A stretch of 37,723 bases of DNA. Source: a virus. The position numbers and the translations under genes are program-made. The DNA is taken from positions 1 to 37,723 of IMG/VR virus record IMGVR_UViG_3300035703_000214; one strand, given 5' to 3'. Positions 20,501-28,361 of this stretch are shown here, in pieces. Every line of letters starts with the position of its first letter. Position 1 is the first letter of the stretch. The notes under the pieces were generated by a model that had not been told where the DNA came from, ran no database searches, and was given only the letters and a program-made list of their open reading frames with translations.

Positions 20501-20571
20501 ACGAGTGCTTCATTGTTTTGCTGGTAGCAATCGCAATCCTTGGCATAGTGCTTCCATTCTTTGATCGATGA
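20497..20571 (+). CDS. Tiny membrane protein, 24 aa
   Basis: The ORF MNECFIVLLVAIAILGIVLP ends in FFDR. It starts in an ATGA overlap and ends with TGA overlapping the next ATG, so it fills the gap exactly. One hydrophobic span. Too short for most gene callers. Confidence 0.45.
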   Translation: MNECFIVLLVAIAILGIVLPFFDR

Positions 20572-20873
20572 AACGCTCTCCACTTAAACGCAAAACCCCT
20601 CTCAAACGAGGCGGGAAACTACGCCGAGTATCTGCAAAGAGAAAAGGCCAGAACGAAGTCTATAAAGATGTTCGAGAGAAGTTCCTAACCAACAATCCAG
20701 TCTGCCAAGTATGCAAGTGCAAGATGGCGAGCCAAGTTCATCACAGGCGAGGAAGGTTCGGGGATAGGCTCAATGAAGTAGAGTTTTTCTTGGCGGTGTG
20801 CTTTGAGTGCCATCATCAAATCCATATGAACCCAGCTTGGGCATACGCAAAAGATTATCTGGTCAAGAGATGA
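20568..20873 (+). CDS. HNH endonuclease, 101 aa
   Basis: Basic N-terminus (KRSPLKRKTPLKRGGKLRR), then CQVCKCKM, VHHRRGR, and CFECHHQIH: a Cys-x2-Cys, His-His, Cys-x2-Cys-His-x3-His arrangement of the HNH (beta-beta-alpha metal) fold with zinc-binding cysteines. HNH proteins beside the terminase are required for DNA cutting or cos cleavage in many phages. Adjacency to the large subunit supports a packaging role. ATGA overlaps on both sides. Confidence 0.8.
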   Translation: MKRSPLKRKTPLKRGGKLRRVSAKRKGQNEVYKDVREKFLTNNPVCQVCKCKMASQVHHRRGRFGDRLNEVEFFLAVCFECHHQIHMNPAWAYAKDYLVKR

Positions 20874-22660
20874 ACCAGATCGATGAGGCCAAGAACTTTG
20901 CTCGTCTTTTGTTTGAGCCAAGAGAGCAACTCTCGATTCCAGAATGGGCAGAGAAAAACCTCACCCTTTCAGCTAGGGTTACAAACATACCCGGAGCGTA
21001 TTCGACAACCCTCACGCCCTATGTTCGTGAACCCCTAGAGGCTTTTGGCGATGATTCGATTCGGCGAGTGGTGCTGGTATGGGGAGCACAAACAAGCAAG
21101 ACCACAACGATTCTAGCTGGCCTAGCGTATCGAATAGCAGAGCGACCTTGCCCCGCCTTGTGGGTGATGCCAAGCGAGCATTTGGCTAGATCATTCACGG
21201 AAACTAGGTGGTTGCCAATGATTGACGATTGCCCAGCCCTAGCCAAAGAGAAGCCAGACAACACCGACAAAATCAAAATCCTAGAGCAACACTTTAAGCG
21301 ATGCTCGGTCTGGTGGGCTGGCACAAGCCCATCGGCTCTTTCTAGTCGCTCGATTGCGTTGCTTTGTATGGATGAGGTGGACAAGTTCCCAGAGCAAGCG
21401 GGTTCGGGACGAGAAGCTAACCCAGTTCAATTAGCAGAGGCACGAGTCAGCACCTACCCAAACCATCTCATCATAGCAACCAGCACACCCACAACTGCCG
21501 ACTCAATCATTTGGAGCGAGTGGCAAAAAGGGGATATGCGTTTCTACTTCGTGCCTTGCCCTCATTGTGGGCATAAGCAGAAGCTAGTATGGGGGCAAGT
21601 GAAGTGGGACGAGGCCGCCAAGATTGAAGATGGGGTTTATGATTTTAAGCTGGTTAAATCCTCGACTTACTACGAGTGCGAGGGGTGCAAAGAAAAGATT
21701 ACAGACGGACAGAAAACCAAGATGCTTCGAGAGGGCGAGTGGAGGGCAACCAATCTAAAGGGCGAACCAGCCAGACGCTCCTACCACCTCAACGGCCTAT
21801 ATGCCCCTTGGGTATCCTTCGGAAGTTTGGCGGTGAAGTTTCTACAAGATAAGCACAATGGAATCATAGGGCTTCAAGACTTTGTGAACCGAGTTCTAGC
21901 CGAGCCTTGGATGGAACACGAATCGGAGAAGATGGAAATTGTGGCTGGCGATTACAAGATGGGCGAGGTTAGGGTGAATGAGAAACTGATTATGGCTTGC
22001 GACATCCAAGAGGCGGGGGGCTTTCACGCTTGGTGCGTTGTTAGGGCTTGGGATATTGAGGGCAGATCACGGCTTGTGTGGGCTGGGAGGCTAGAGACTT
22101 GGGGAGACATCCAAGCCAAGGCAGAGGAGTTTGGGGTTGAGTCAAAATGCGTTTTCTGCGACTCGGGCGATCAAACCAGAGATGTTTATTATAATTGTTG
22201 TAAGAACGGATGGATGGCCTTGGTCGGTTCAGATCGCACTAGCTTCTCTGAAATTGTAGGGGAGCAAAAACTACAACGCCCCTACGCTCGAATTGCCAAC
22301 GGCGACCCATTCAGCGGTAAGGCAGTTCAATCAAGGGCGGGGTGGAAGTGGAAGTTCTGCCCAGTTTGGCGATGGTCGAACCCATCCATCAAAGACATCC
22401 TATCTAACCTAATCAAAGAACCCGGCTACATCGCTCTCGACACCCCCGATGTTTGGCGAGTGCATATCGAGGCAGAGGTGAAGGTGCGGGTAAAAAATCC
22501 TATGACTGGCAGGGAAAGGCTTGTGTGGAAGCAAGTCGGGAAGCATAATCACTTAATGGATTGTGAATGTATGAACATCGTTGGGGCGGCCTTGTATGGG
22601 CGGTTGAAAGTCTCGCCCGCAAGTTTGACAGAAAGTGAGTTTGATAATGGCGAAGGGTGA
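20870..22660 (+). CDS. Terminase large subunit, GpA family, 596 aa
   Basis: The start is the ATG at 20870 in the HNH stop; the longer frame overlaps the HNH gene. The N-terminus (residues 17-60, E-Q-L-S-I-P-E-W-A-E-K-N-L) is typical of GpA. Walker A-like G-A-Q-T-S-K-T lies at 72-78 and Walker B LCMDEVD with Asp168/Glu169. A zinc-ribbon-like CPHCGH...CEGC pair sits at about 230-265 and the nuclease domain after residue 330 (FCDSGDQTRDVYY and others). It translocates and cuts DNA into the prohead together with the small subunit. Confidence 0.85.
   Translation: MNQIDEAKNFARLLFEPREQLSIPEWAEKNLTLSARVTNIPGAYSTTLTPYVREPLEAFGDDSIRRVVLVWGAQTSKTTTILAGLAYRIAERPCPALWVMPSEHLARSFTETRWLPMIDDCPALAKEKPDNTDKIKILEQHFKRCSVWWAGTSPSALSSRSIALLCMDEVDKFPEQAGSGREANPVQLAEARVSTYPNHLIIATSTPTTADSIIWSEWQKGDMRFYFVPCPHCGHKQKLVWGQVKWDEAAKIEDGVYDFKLVKSSTYYECEGCKEKITDGQKTKMLREGEWRATNLKGEPARRSYHLNGLYAPWVSFGSLAVKFLQDKHNGIIGLQDFVNRVLAEPWMEHESEKMEIVAGDYKMGEVRVNEKLIMACDIQEAGGFHAWCVVRAWDIEGRSRLVWAGRLETWGDIQAKAEEFGVESKCVFCDSGDQTRDVYYNCCKNGWMALVGSDRTSFSEIVGEQKLQRPYARIANGDPFSGKAVQSRAGWKWKFCPVWRWSNPSIKDILSNLIKEPGYIALDTPDVWRVHIEAEVKVRVKNPMTGRERLVWKQVGKHNHLMDCECMNIVGAALYGRLKVSPASLTESEFDNGEG
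22625..22646 (+). promoter_or_regulatory. Late gene-start cassette (TTGACAGAAAGTGAG)
   Basis: TTGACA lies 22 bases before the ATG at 22647, inside the end of the terminase gene. The GTGAG is a poor Shine-Dalgarno. Same spacing as other cassettes. Confidence 0.35.
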
Positions 22661-22883
22661 TTTCATTGGGCTACCCCTTGCCACCCTAACTTCTCTTCGT
22701 GATAAGTATATCACTTGTCTTGAGGCGATAGCGGTGGCGGGTTCAAGCTATTCGATAGCTGGTCGTTCGTTTTCAAGAGCGAATCTCGGTGAGGTGAGAG
22801 ATACGATTATGGAGCTAACCCTAGCCATTCAGCAAGCGACTGGCGCTAGGGTTCGCACAACCTACGCAAACTTCGGCTCGTGA
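22647..22883 (+). CDS. Head-tail connector, gpW-like, 78 aa
   Basis: The start is taken at ATG 22647, not the upstream GTG 22635. The product has gpW-like features: a helix with L-x-x-L-R-D-K-Y, then a beta hairpin (SYSIAGRSFSRANLGEVRD) and a helix with V-R-x-x-I-M-E-L. It lies between the terminase and the portal as in lambda (A-W-B). gpW joins the filled head to the tail. The stop overlaps the portal GTG. Confidence 0.7.
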   Translation: MAKGDFIGLPLATLTSLRDKYITCLEAIAVAGSSYSIAGRSFSRANLGEVRDTIMELTLAIQQATGARVRTTYANFGS

Positions 22884-25800
22884 AAAAAGCCTCTCTCAAT
22901 CTGATCGACAAGGCGATTGCCTTTGTAAATCCTCAAGGGGCAGTTGATAGGCTTGTTGCTCGTCAAAGGATTAAGAACTTCGAGTATGATGCGGTAAAGT
23001 ATTCAAGGCAACGCAAGGGGCCGAGCCAGTTGTCGGGTGCGGAAGATTATCGTTCTAATTATGACCGAGTAGAGTTGATGAAAAGGGCGAGGGATTTGGC
23101 AGAGAATGTTGGCCTTGTTCGCTCCATCCTTATGAAGTTTGCCAGCCATACCGCCGCAAACATTTCCTACCAAGCCAGAACCGAGAACCCCGAAGTCAAT
23201 ACCGAGGTCGAGGCATATTGGGCAGAGTGGTGGGACAAGTGCGACATTTCCACAAGGCATACTGGTTCGACACTTATGCAGGTGGCTATAATGTCGATGT
23301 TGCGAGATGGCGATTTTTTGTTTTGCCTCGTGCGTGATTCTGATGGCAATCTAAAAATACAAGGCATTGAGGGTGATAGACTTGGAGACCCATTTAAAGT
23401 CTATACTAGCTCGGAGTTAATTGGTGGAATCCATATCGATCAACGGACTGGGGCACCAACGGCCTACGACATTTATAGCCGAAGCATTGGCGATATGTAC
23501 ACCTATCAAGTAACGATTCCCGCAAGCCAAGCCTTCCACTTATTCGACCCACTCCGCATTGACCAGTACCGAGGAATCTCCGCTTTCCATACCGCAATCA
23601 ATGACGCAACGGATATTCACGAAATCGTAGGCTTCGAGAAGATGTCGGCCAAGGTTGCTTCTAGCCAGAGTGCAATCATAAAGAGGAACAATAACAATGC
23701 TTCCGATCTCTCCTCGCTCACAAATGACCAAGACATTAACGGAAGCCCAATCAAGCTCGAAGCGATTGAGTCTGGTAAAATCTCCTACCTAGAACCGGGT
23801 GAGGACATTGTTTTCCCCGATGGGCCGAGTCGTCCCTCTGGTGCATTCGCAGAGTTCCACAAGATTCTACTCCGCAACATTTGCTTGGGCGTTGGCATCC
23901 CTTACAGCTTCGCCGTAGACCCTTCCGCTATGAGTGGCCCGACAGCCCGACTAGAGATGCAACAAGCAGGGCGAACCTTCCGTAGATACCAGAAGCTACT
24001 AGATGATAAAGTTCTTCGCCCAATTAAGAACATCGTTATTGCCGATGGGGTTGCAAGGGGATTGATCGAGAACAATGTTGGGAGCAGAACGACTAGGGGC
24101 ATTTTCAACTTCGGGGCGAATGTCTCGATTGATTTGGGCAGAGAATCCGCTTCCGCAATCTCCGAGTTCAAGACTGGCCTTCGCACCGCCGCCGACATTT
24201 ACGCCGAGCGAGGCCAAGACTTTGAAAGTGCTATGCGACAAAGGGCTATTGAGGCCAAGCTAGTTAAGGATTTGGCTGGGGAATACGAAGTTTCAGCAGA
24301 TACAATTTCCGACATCGCCGCAGAGGGATTGACCAGAGATTCACAAAAAGCACAAGCAACCCCAACCGAAGGCGAGCAAACACCCGCTGGACAACCTTCG
24401 GACGAGGATATGCTTGGTGGTGCTTCGCTCAATGGGGCACAAGTCGCATCCCTTATCAATGTTATCAATGCCGTGGCTATGGGTGCGGTTTCCAAGGAGG
24501 GTGCAGTATCTATCATCACCGCCGCCTTCCCGACCATCAGCCCAGACCAAGCAAGGGCAATCATCGCTGGGGTCAACATTGGAACAACCATTCCGACCAC
24601 CAAGGAGGAGAAACAGCAAATTGGGAAAGACCAAGGCGGGGATACTTCGGGAGGCTCAACACCCCCAGCCCCAGAACCTACAACGCCCCCGACCGCCCCC
24701 GCTGGCACTTCTCAAAAAAAAAGTAATTTAGAGATTCTGGAAAGCCTCGACCCCGCATCGATTAAGATGCTGATTGAGGGGATGATGGGCGGGATTGAAT
24801 TGGCAAAATATGATGGGATTGATTTTACCCCACCACAAGGGGCTAGGGATGCCGCTAAAAGAGCCTTGGATGTGCGGGAGGGCAAACCATCCAGCCAACG
24901 AGGAATGACCCCAGTAGGCATCGCTAGGGCGAGGGATTTGCAAAATGGGGTTAAGATGTCGCCCGACACTATCCGAAGAATGAAAGCCTTTTTTGATAGG
25001 CACGAAGTAGACAAGAAGGGTGCAACTTGGGATGAGCAGGGCAAAGGATGGCAAGCGTGGCACGGATGGGGTGGCGATGCTGGGTACGCTTGGGCAAGGA
25101 AAGTAGTTGGACAGATGGAAGCAAGAGACAAGAAAACAGAGTTCGTTGCTGGCAGAGATTGTGGACAAGATGAGGGTGGAACTTTCGGGCCAGATAATCA
25201 ATGTGCGGTAGGCTACGGCAGACCGCCACTCAAGGGAGGCTATACCCCAACCCGACCCGGTGGGAAATTCCCCAAGGATTACAAAAGGCCGACAGAGCAA
25301 AAGAAAGAAACGCCTAAAGGGAAACCATTACCGCCAAAGCCTCTCCCACCAAAGCCGTTGCCCCCAAAGCCACCCCTTCCAAAGCCAGAGCAAACCAAAC
25401 AGCAAAAAGAGATTAGCGATATTTCTGAAAAATTTAGAAAGGATGGAGTCTTAAATTCTCTTCCAGATAATTTAGAAAGAGTAAAAGAAATAGAATCATC
25501 CTATAATAATCTAAAGGCCAAAGGATATGCAATCCCGCCACCAGAGTTTCTTCTGCAAGGAAACCTAGAAGAAAATTATGGGGCGAGCTACGCTGGAAGC
25601 TATGCAGTTGCAACAACAATGGCGAACGGAAGCCCAGCTATTATATTTGATAAAAAATTCAACGCAGAAGGCAACTCCCTAAAAGACGAGTTAAATAATA
25701 ATGTTAAGATAAAGTGGCTTGCCACGAATGACTTATTTGCTCACGAGTATGGACACAATGCCCATATGAAATTACTAGGAGAAGAAAAATCAGCACAGTA

Positions 25801-25978
25801 TATAAAACAAAAACTAACAGATAATGAGACTAGGGTTGCTTCAGAGGTTAGCGATTACGCAAAAACTAACCCGCTAGAATTTGTGGCCGAGACATTTGCT
25901 GGTCACGTGAATGGTAAAAAATATAGCAAAAGCGTATATAATCTTTATAAATCCTACGGAGGCCCGAAACTAAAATGA
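22880..25978 (+). CDS. Portal protein fused to extra domains and a C-terminal zinc metallopeptidase-like domain, 1032 aa
   Basis: Residues 1-490 are a lambda gpB-type portal (MKKASLNLIDKAIAFVNPQG; R-D-G-D-F-L-F; the DPSAMSGPTARLEMQQAGR segment). Beyond normal portal length come a domain (about 648-752) with FTPPQGARDAAKRALDVREG and ARARDLQNGVKMSPDTIRR, known as a common phage add-on, and a CGQDEGGTFGPDNQCAVG segment. A Pro-rich repeat linker (812-838) leads to a metallopeptidase-like domain with HEYGH at 955-959 and EFVAE at 1000-1004 (third ligand candidate). The final ~190 codons are AT-rich. It may be processed or be a single very long portal; GTG start, GTGA overlap. Confidence 0.75.
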   Translation: MKKASLNLIDKAIAFVNPQGAVDRLVARQRIKNFEYDAVKYSRQRKGPSQLSGAEDYRSNYDRVELMKRARDLAENVGLVRSILMKFASHTAANISYQARTENPEVNTEVEAYWAEWWDKCDISTRHTGSTLMQVAIMSMLRDGDFLFCLVRDSDGNLKIQGIEGDRLGDPFKVYTSSELIGGIHIDQRTGAPTAYDIYSRSIGDMYTYQVTIPASQAFHLFDPLRIDQYRGISAFHTAINDATDIHEIVGFEKMSAKVASSQSAIIKRNNNNASDLSSLTNDQDINGSPIKLEAIESGKISYLEPGEDIVFPDGPSRPSGAFAEFHKILLRNICLGVGIPYSFAVDPSAMSGPTARLEMQQAGRTFRRYQKLLDDKVLRPIKNIVIADGVARGLIENNVGSRTTRGIFNFGANVSIDLGRESASAISEFKTGLRTAADIYAERGQDFESAMRQRAIEAKLVKDLAGEYEVSADTISDIAAEGLTRDSQKAQATPTEGEQTPAGQPSDEDMLGGASLNGAQVASLINVINAVAMGAVSKEGAVSIITAAFPTISPDQARAIIAGVNIGTTIPTTKEEKQQIGKDQGGDTSGGSTPPAPEPTTPPTAPAGTSQKKSNLEILESLDPASIKMLIEGMMGGIELAKYDGIDFTPPQGARDAAKRALDVREGKPSSQRGMTPVGIARARDLQNGVKMSPDTIRRMKAFFDRHEVDKKGATWDEQGKGWQAWHGWGGDAGYAWARKVVGQMEARDKKTEFVAGRDCGQDEGGTFGPDNQCAVGYGRPPLKGGYTPTRPGGKFPKDYKRPTEQKKETPKGKPLPPKPLPPKPLPPKPPLPKPEQTKQQKEISDISEKFRKDGVLNSLPDNLERVKEIESSYNNLKAKGYAIPPPEFLLQGNLEENYGASYAGSYAVATTMANGSPAIIFDKKFNAEGNSLKDELNNNVKIKWLATNDLFAHEYGHNAHMKLLGEEKSAQYIKQKLTDNETRVASEVSDYAKTNPLEFVAETFAGHVNGKKYSKSVYNLYKSYGGPKLK

Positions 25979-26859
25979 CCTACAATAAAGAAGATTTCGA
26001 TAAAGAAAAATATGACAAGGCGATGGATATATATATTAGAACTCTTTTCAATGGAAAAGATATTCCATCATTGGATGATGCGGAAACTAAAAAAGAACTA
26101 GCAGAACCAGCCTCTTGCCCAATCGCAACCCAAGACATCAAAACAAATCTAGCCAATAGGCAGACAGCGGTTGATGATGCGAACTACGGCCCAGCCAATC
26201 CGAACGAACCCAACGAGGACTACTGGAAGGACAAGGCAGACGAGTTCCAAGGCGATGTAGCAACGGCCAAGAAAATGCTTTGCGGTAATTGTGCGGCCTT
26301 CGACCAGAGGAGCAAAGTTCTAGGGTGCATTAAGAAGGGCATCGGAGAGGACGCAAACGAAGTGGCTATTGGTGGCGATCTAGGTTACTGCGAGATATTT
26401 GATTTTAAGTGTGCGGCTAAAAGGACTTGTGACGCTTGGATTGTTGGCGGGCCGATTACAGACAAGAAAGAAGAACTAGCCCGACCAGTCTCCCAAACCC
26501 CTGCTCCTCCCAAGGAACGAATCAAAGGCTCAAAGGAGAACCCCAAAGGCACGGCATCCACAAGGAGCAAGGCTGGCGACATAGAGATTTCAGAGCAGAA
26601 CGAAGAAGCCCTCAAGAACAAGATTGCCGAGTTCAAGGACAAGCACCCATCAAGGAAAGCCCCCACCCTTGGAGCATTGAAGAAAGTGTTTAGAAGGGGG
26701 GCGGGTGCGTTCTCTACCAGCTTTAGGCCAACGATTACCGGGGGGAAGCCCAACTCACGCAACGCTTGGGCTATGGCAAGGGTGAACAAGTTTCTCAAGA
26801 TGGCTGGCGGAGGCGAGGTTAAGAAGTCATACCGAGCGGCAGACGGCGATCTCCTTTGA
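25975..26859 (+). CDS. Phage head-module protein with Cys cluster and DUF5824-like C-terminus, 294 aa
   Basis: The N-terminal 45 residues are AT-rich in sequence and unlike the rest. Residues 45-100 (CPIATQDIKTNLANRQ, then DANYGPANPNEPNEDYW) and the Cys cluster (CGNCAAFDQ at about 103, then YCEIFDFKCA and TCDAW) form a likely metal-binding module common in environmental phages. The C-terminal 80 residues (RKAPTLGALKKVFRRGAGAF, then WAMARVNKFLK) resemble DUF5824, found in phage head genes. The place between portal and protease suggests a minor head protein. ATGA overlap at the start. Confidence 0.6.
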   Translation: MTYNKEDFDKEKYDKAMDIYIRTLFNGKDIPSLDDAETKKELAEPASCPIATQDIKTNLANRQTAVDDANYGPANPNEPNEDYWKDKADEFQGDVATAKKMLCGNCAAFDQRSKVLGCIKKGIGEDANEVAIGGDLGYCEIFDFKCAAKRTCDAWIVGGPITDKKEELARPVSQTPAPPKERIKGSKENPKGTASTRSKAGDIEISEQNEEALKNKIAEFKDKHPSRKAPTLGALKKVFRRGAGAFSTSFRPTITGGKPNSRNAWAMARVNKFLKMAGGGEVKKSYRAADGDLL

Positions 26860-26875
26860 CATAATCTAGGCATTT
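26856..26875 (+). promoter_or_regulatory. Late gene-start cassette TTGACATAATCTAGG
   Basis: TTGACA 20 bases before the ATG at 26876; it overlaps the previous TGA stop. AGG near the start is a weak ribosome binding site. Confidence 0.4.
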
Positions 26876-27943
26876 ATGCCTTTACCCCTACCTTCCGCAG
26901 ACGAATCAGAGCAAGACTTTGTATCCCGCTTTATGGGTGACGAGCAAGCTATCAGCGACTTTCCAGACGAACAACAAAGGGCGGCGGTTGCCTATTCTAC
27001 TTATAGGGATGAGGAGATGGAGGAAATGGAGCTAGGCGGGGTGAGCATTTTGGAGGTGGGAGAGGCTAAAGGACACGACCTTTTCGTGGATAAAACAAGC
27101 CTAGAGACCGCCCTAAAAATTATGCAGAAAGCCAAGAATGGCGTGAAAATTAAGATGAATCACGGCTCTGGTTTGGAGGCAGTTTGCGGGTTCGCCAGAA
27201 ACCCCCGCATTGAGGGAGACAAGCTGGTTGCCGACCTTCGCCTTCTCCGCAACTCTCCCCACTACGGCCTAATCAAAGAGATGGCCTCCGAAGCCCCCGA
27301 CCAGTTTGGAATTTCCCTAGCCTTTGTGAATGAGTCCGAGACGATTGATGGCAAGGATTACATTCGCCCCCAGAGCATCGCCTCTGCTGATTTAGTTTCC
27401 AGCCCAGCCGCCACGAATGGATTATTCGAGGAGATGGTGAAGTTTATGGAAAAACTCGGTTATGTGCAGGGAGGCAAGAGCATCCCAGCCGTAGCCAAAG
27501 AAGCCGTGGAGGAAGCTCCACTTGACAAAAAGGACAAAACCAATATGGAAAACACAGATTACAAAAAAGATATGGACGAAATTAAGGTTCGTCTCTCTGC
27601 CTTGGAAGAGGCGATGAAACCCAAGGATGAGGAAAAGAAAGAAGAGATGGCCTCGGAAGCTCCCAAGATCGTCATCGAAAAAGAAGATGAAGATGAAAAA
27701 GAGGAGACCAAGGAAGAGATGAGCGAAGTGGTGAAGAAAGTTCTCACCGAGTTCGGCATTAAGCCCATCTCTGCTTCGCCCGTGGTTGAAGCCCCTGCGA
27801 AGGTTGAACCCAAAACTTTTGAAGCACTCGTGGCCGCCCATAGCGACTACTCCACTTCAAAGCTCAAGGCTATGCAAGCCGTGATGCTGTCTAACCCCAA
27901 GGAATATAGCGAGGCTCTGTCTCGTGGTATTACCAAACTCTAA
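26876..27943 (+). CDS. Prohead serine protease with C-terminal scaffold (lambda C/Nu3-like fusion), 355 aa
   Basis: Residues 17-45 hold a short motif common in phage proteins (FPDEQQRAAVAYSTYRDEE). The protease core follows: His96 in MNHGSGLEAVCGF, Ser147 in FGISLAF and Asp172 in SADLVSSPAA, a likely catalytic triad of a prohead-protease type. The C-terminal part (from residue 224) is acidic and coiled-coil (KKEEMASEAPKIVIEKEDED), the kind of scaffold that shapes the prohead. An in-frame ATG at 27545 with its own leader could produce the scaffold alone. Confidence 0.75.
   Translation: MPLPLPSADESEQDFVSRFMGDEQAISDFPDEQQRAAVAYSTYRDEEMEEMELGGVSILEVGEAKGHDLFVDKTSLETALKIMQKAKNGVKIKMNHGSGLEAVCGFARNPRIEGDKLVADLRLLRNSPHYGLIKEMASEAPDQFGISLAFVNESETIDGKDYIRPQSIASADLVSSPAATNGLFEEMVKFMEKLGYVQGGKSIPAVAKEAVEEAPLDKKDKTNMENTDYKKDMDEIKVRLSALEEAMKPKDEEKKEEMASEAPKIVIEKEDEDEKEETKEEMSEVVKKVLTEFGIKPISASPVVEAPAKVEPKTFEALVAAHSDYSTSKLKAMQAVMLSNPKEYSEALSRGITKL
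27522..27544 (+). promoter_or_regulatory. Late gene-start cassette within the protease gene (TTGACAAAAAGGAC)
   Basis: TTGACA at 27522 is followed by AAAAAGGAC and an in-frame ATG 23 bases later, as in intergenic copies. It marks an internal start. Confidence 0.45.
27545..27943 (+). CDS. Nested scaffold protein (Nu3-like), about 132 aa
   Basis: Initiation at ATG 27545, with AAGGA upstream, would yield the acidic, coiled-coil C-terminal half of the protease gene (MENTDYKKDMDEIKVRLSAL). In lambda, Nu3 scaffold is made the same way from within gene C. The start cassette and the domain boundary coincide at residue 224. Confidence 0.5.
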   Translation: MENTDYKKDMDEIKVRLSALEEAMKPKDEEKKEEMASEAPKIVIEKEDEDEKEETKEEMSEVVKKVLTEFGIKPISASPVVEAPAKVEPKTFEALVAAHSDYSTSKLKAMQAVMLSNPKEYSEALSRGITKL

Positions 27944-27961
27944 ACCAAAGGATAAAAGAAA

Positions 27962-28324
27962 ATGTCTACTCAAATTGATGGTAATTTTCGCACATTCGGC
28001 TCGGCCAATGCTATCTCGGCATACCGATTCGTTCAGCCCGACACCACCACGGCTGGCTTCGTTAATGTTGCGGTAACTGGTGCAACCAAAGCTATCGGCG
28101 TGACTCAAGAAGATGTTGTCGCTGGTGGTTTCGTGGCAGTTAAATTGTTCCACCCAACCTTCTTCGCAACCGTCTCTGGCGTTGCGGCAGTTGGTGATAC
28201 GCTAAAATTTGATGCGTCTGGCTTGGTGACCACATTGGCCGCCAACCTCGTGACGGCTGGTGTTGCACTCGAAGCGGCTACAAGTTCGTCAGCCGTTATC
28301 GAAATCGCAGTACCGATGTTCTAA
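27962..28324 (+). CDS. Head decoration protein (DUF2190/gpD-type), 120 aa
   Basis: Start has AAAGGATAAAAGAAAATG. The product is beta-rich and Ala/Val/Thr-rich with TKAIGVTQEDVVAGGFVAV, typical of capsid decoration or cement proteins that bind the expanded capsid. It lies between protease/scaffold and the capsid gene. No membrane segment. Confidence 0.7.
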   Translation: MSTQIDGNFRTFGSANAISAYRFVQPDTTTAGFVNVAVTGATKAIGVTQEDVVAGGFVAVKLFHPTFFATVSGVAAVGDTLKFDASGLVTTLAANLVTAGVALEAATSSSAVIEIAVPMF

Positions 28325-28361
28325 ACAACAACAACAACAAACAAAGAAAGAATAATATAAA
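28325..28361 (+). promoter_or_regulatory. Unstructured (ACA)n leader of the capsid gene
   Basis: The 37-base gap reads as five ACA repeats, then A-rich sequence with GAAAG and AATAATATAAA before ATG 28362. It has no G-C stem and no strong Shine-Dalgarno, so it should stay unfolded. Confidence 0.4.

Noticed and set aside
24728-25300. 190-aa minus-strand ORF opposite the portal gene
   Set aside because: Shadow of a long GC-richer coding frame, with no recognisable protein features.
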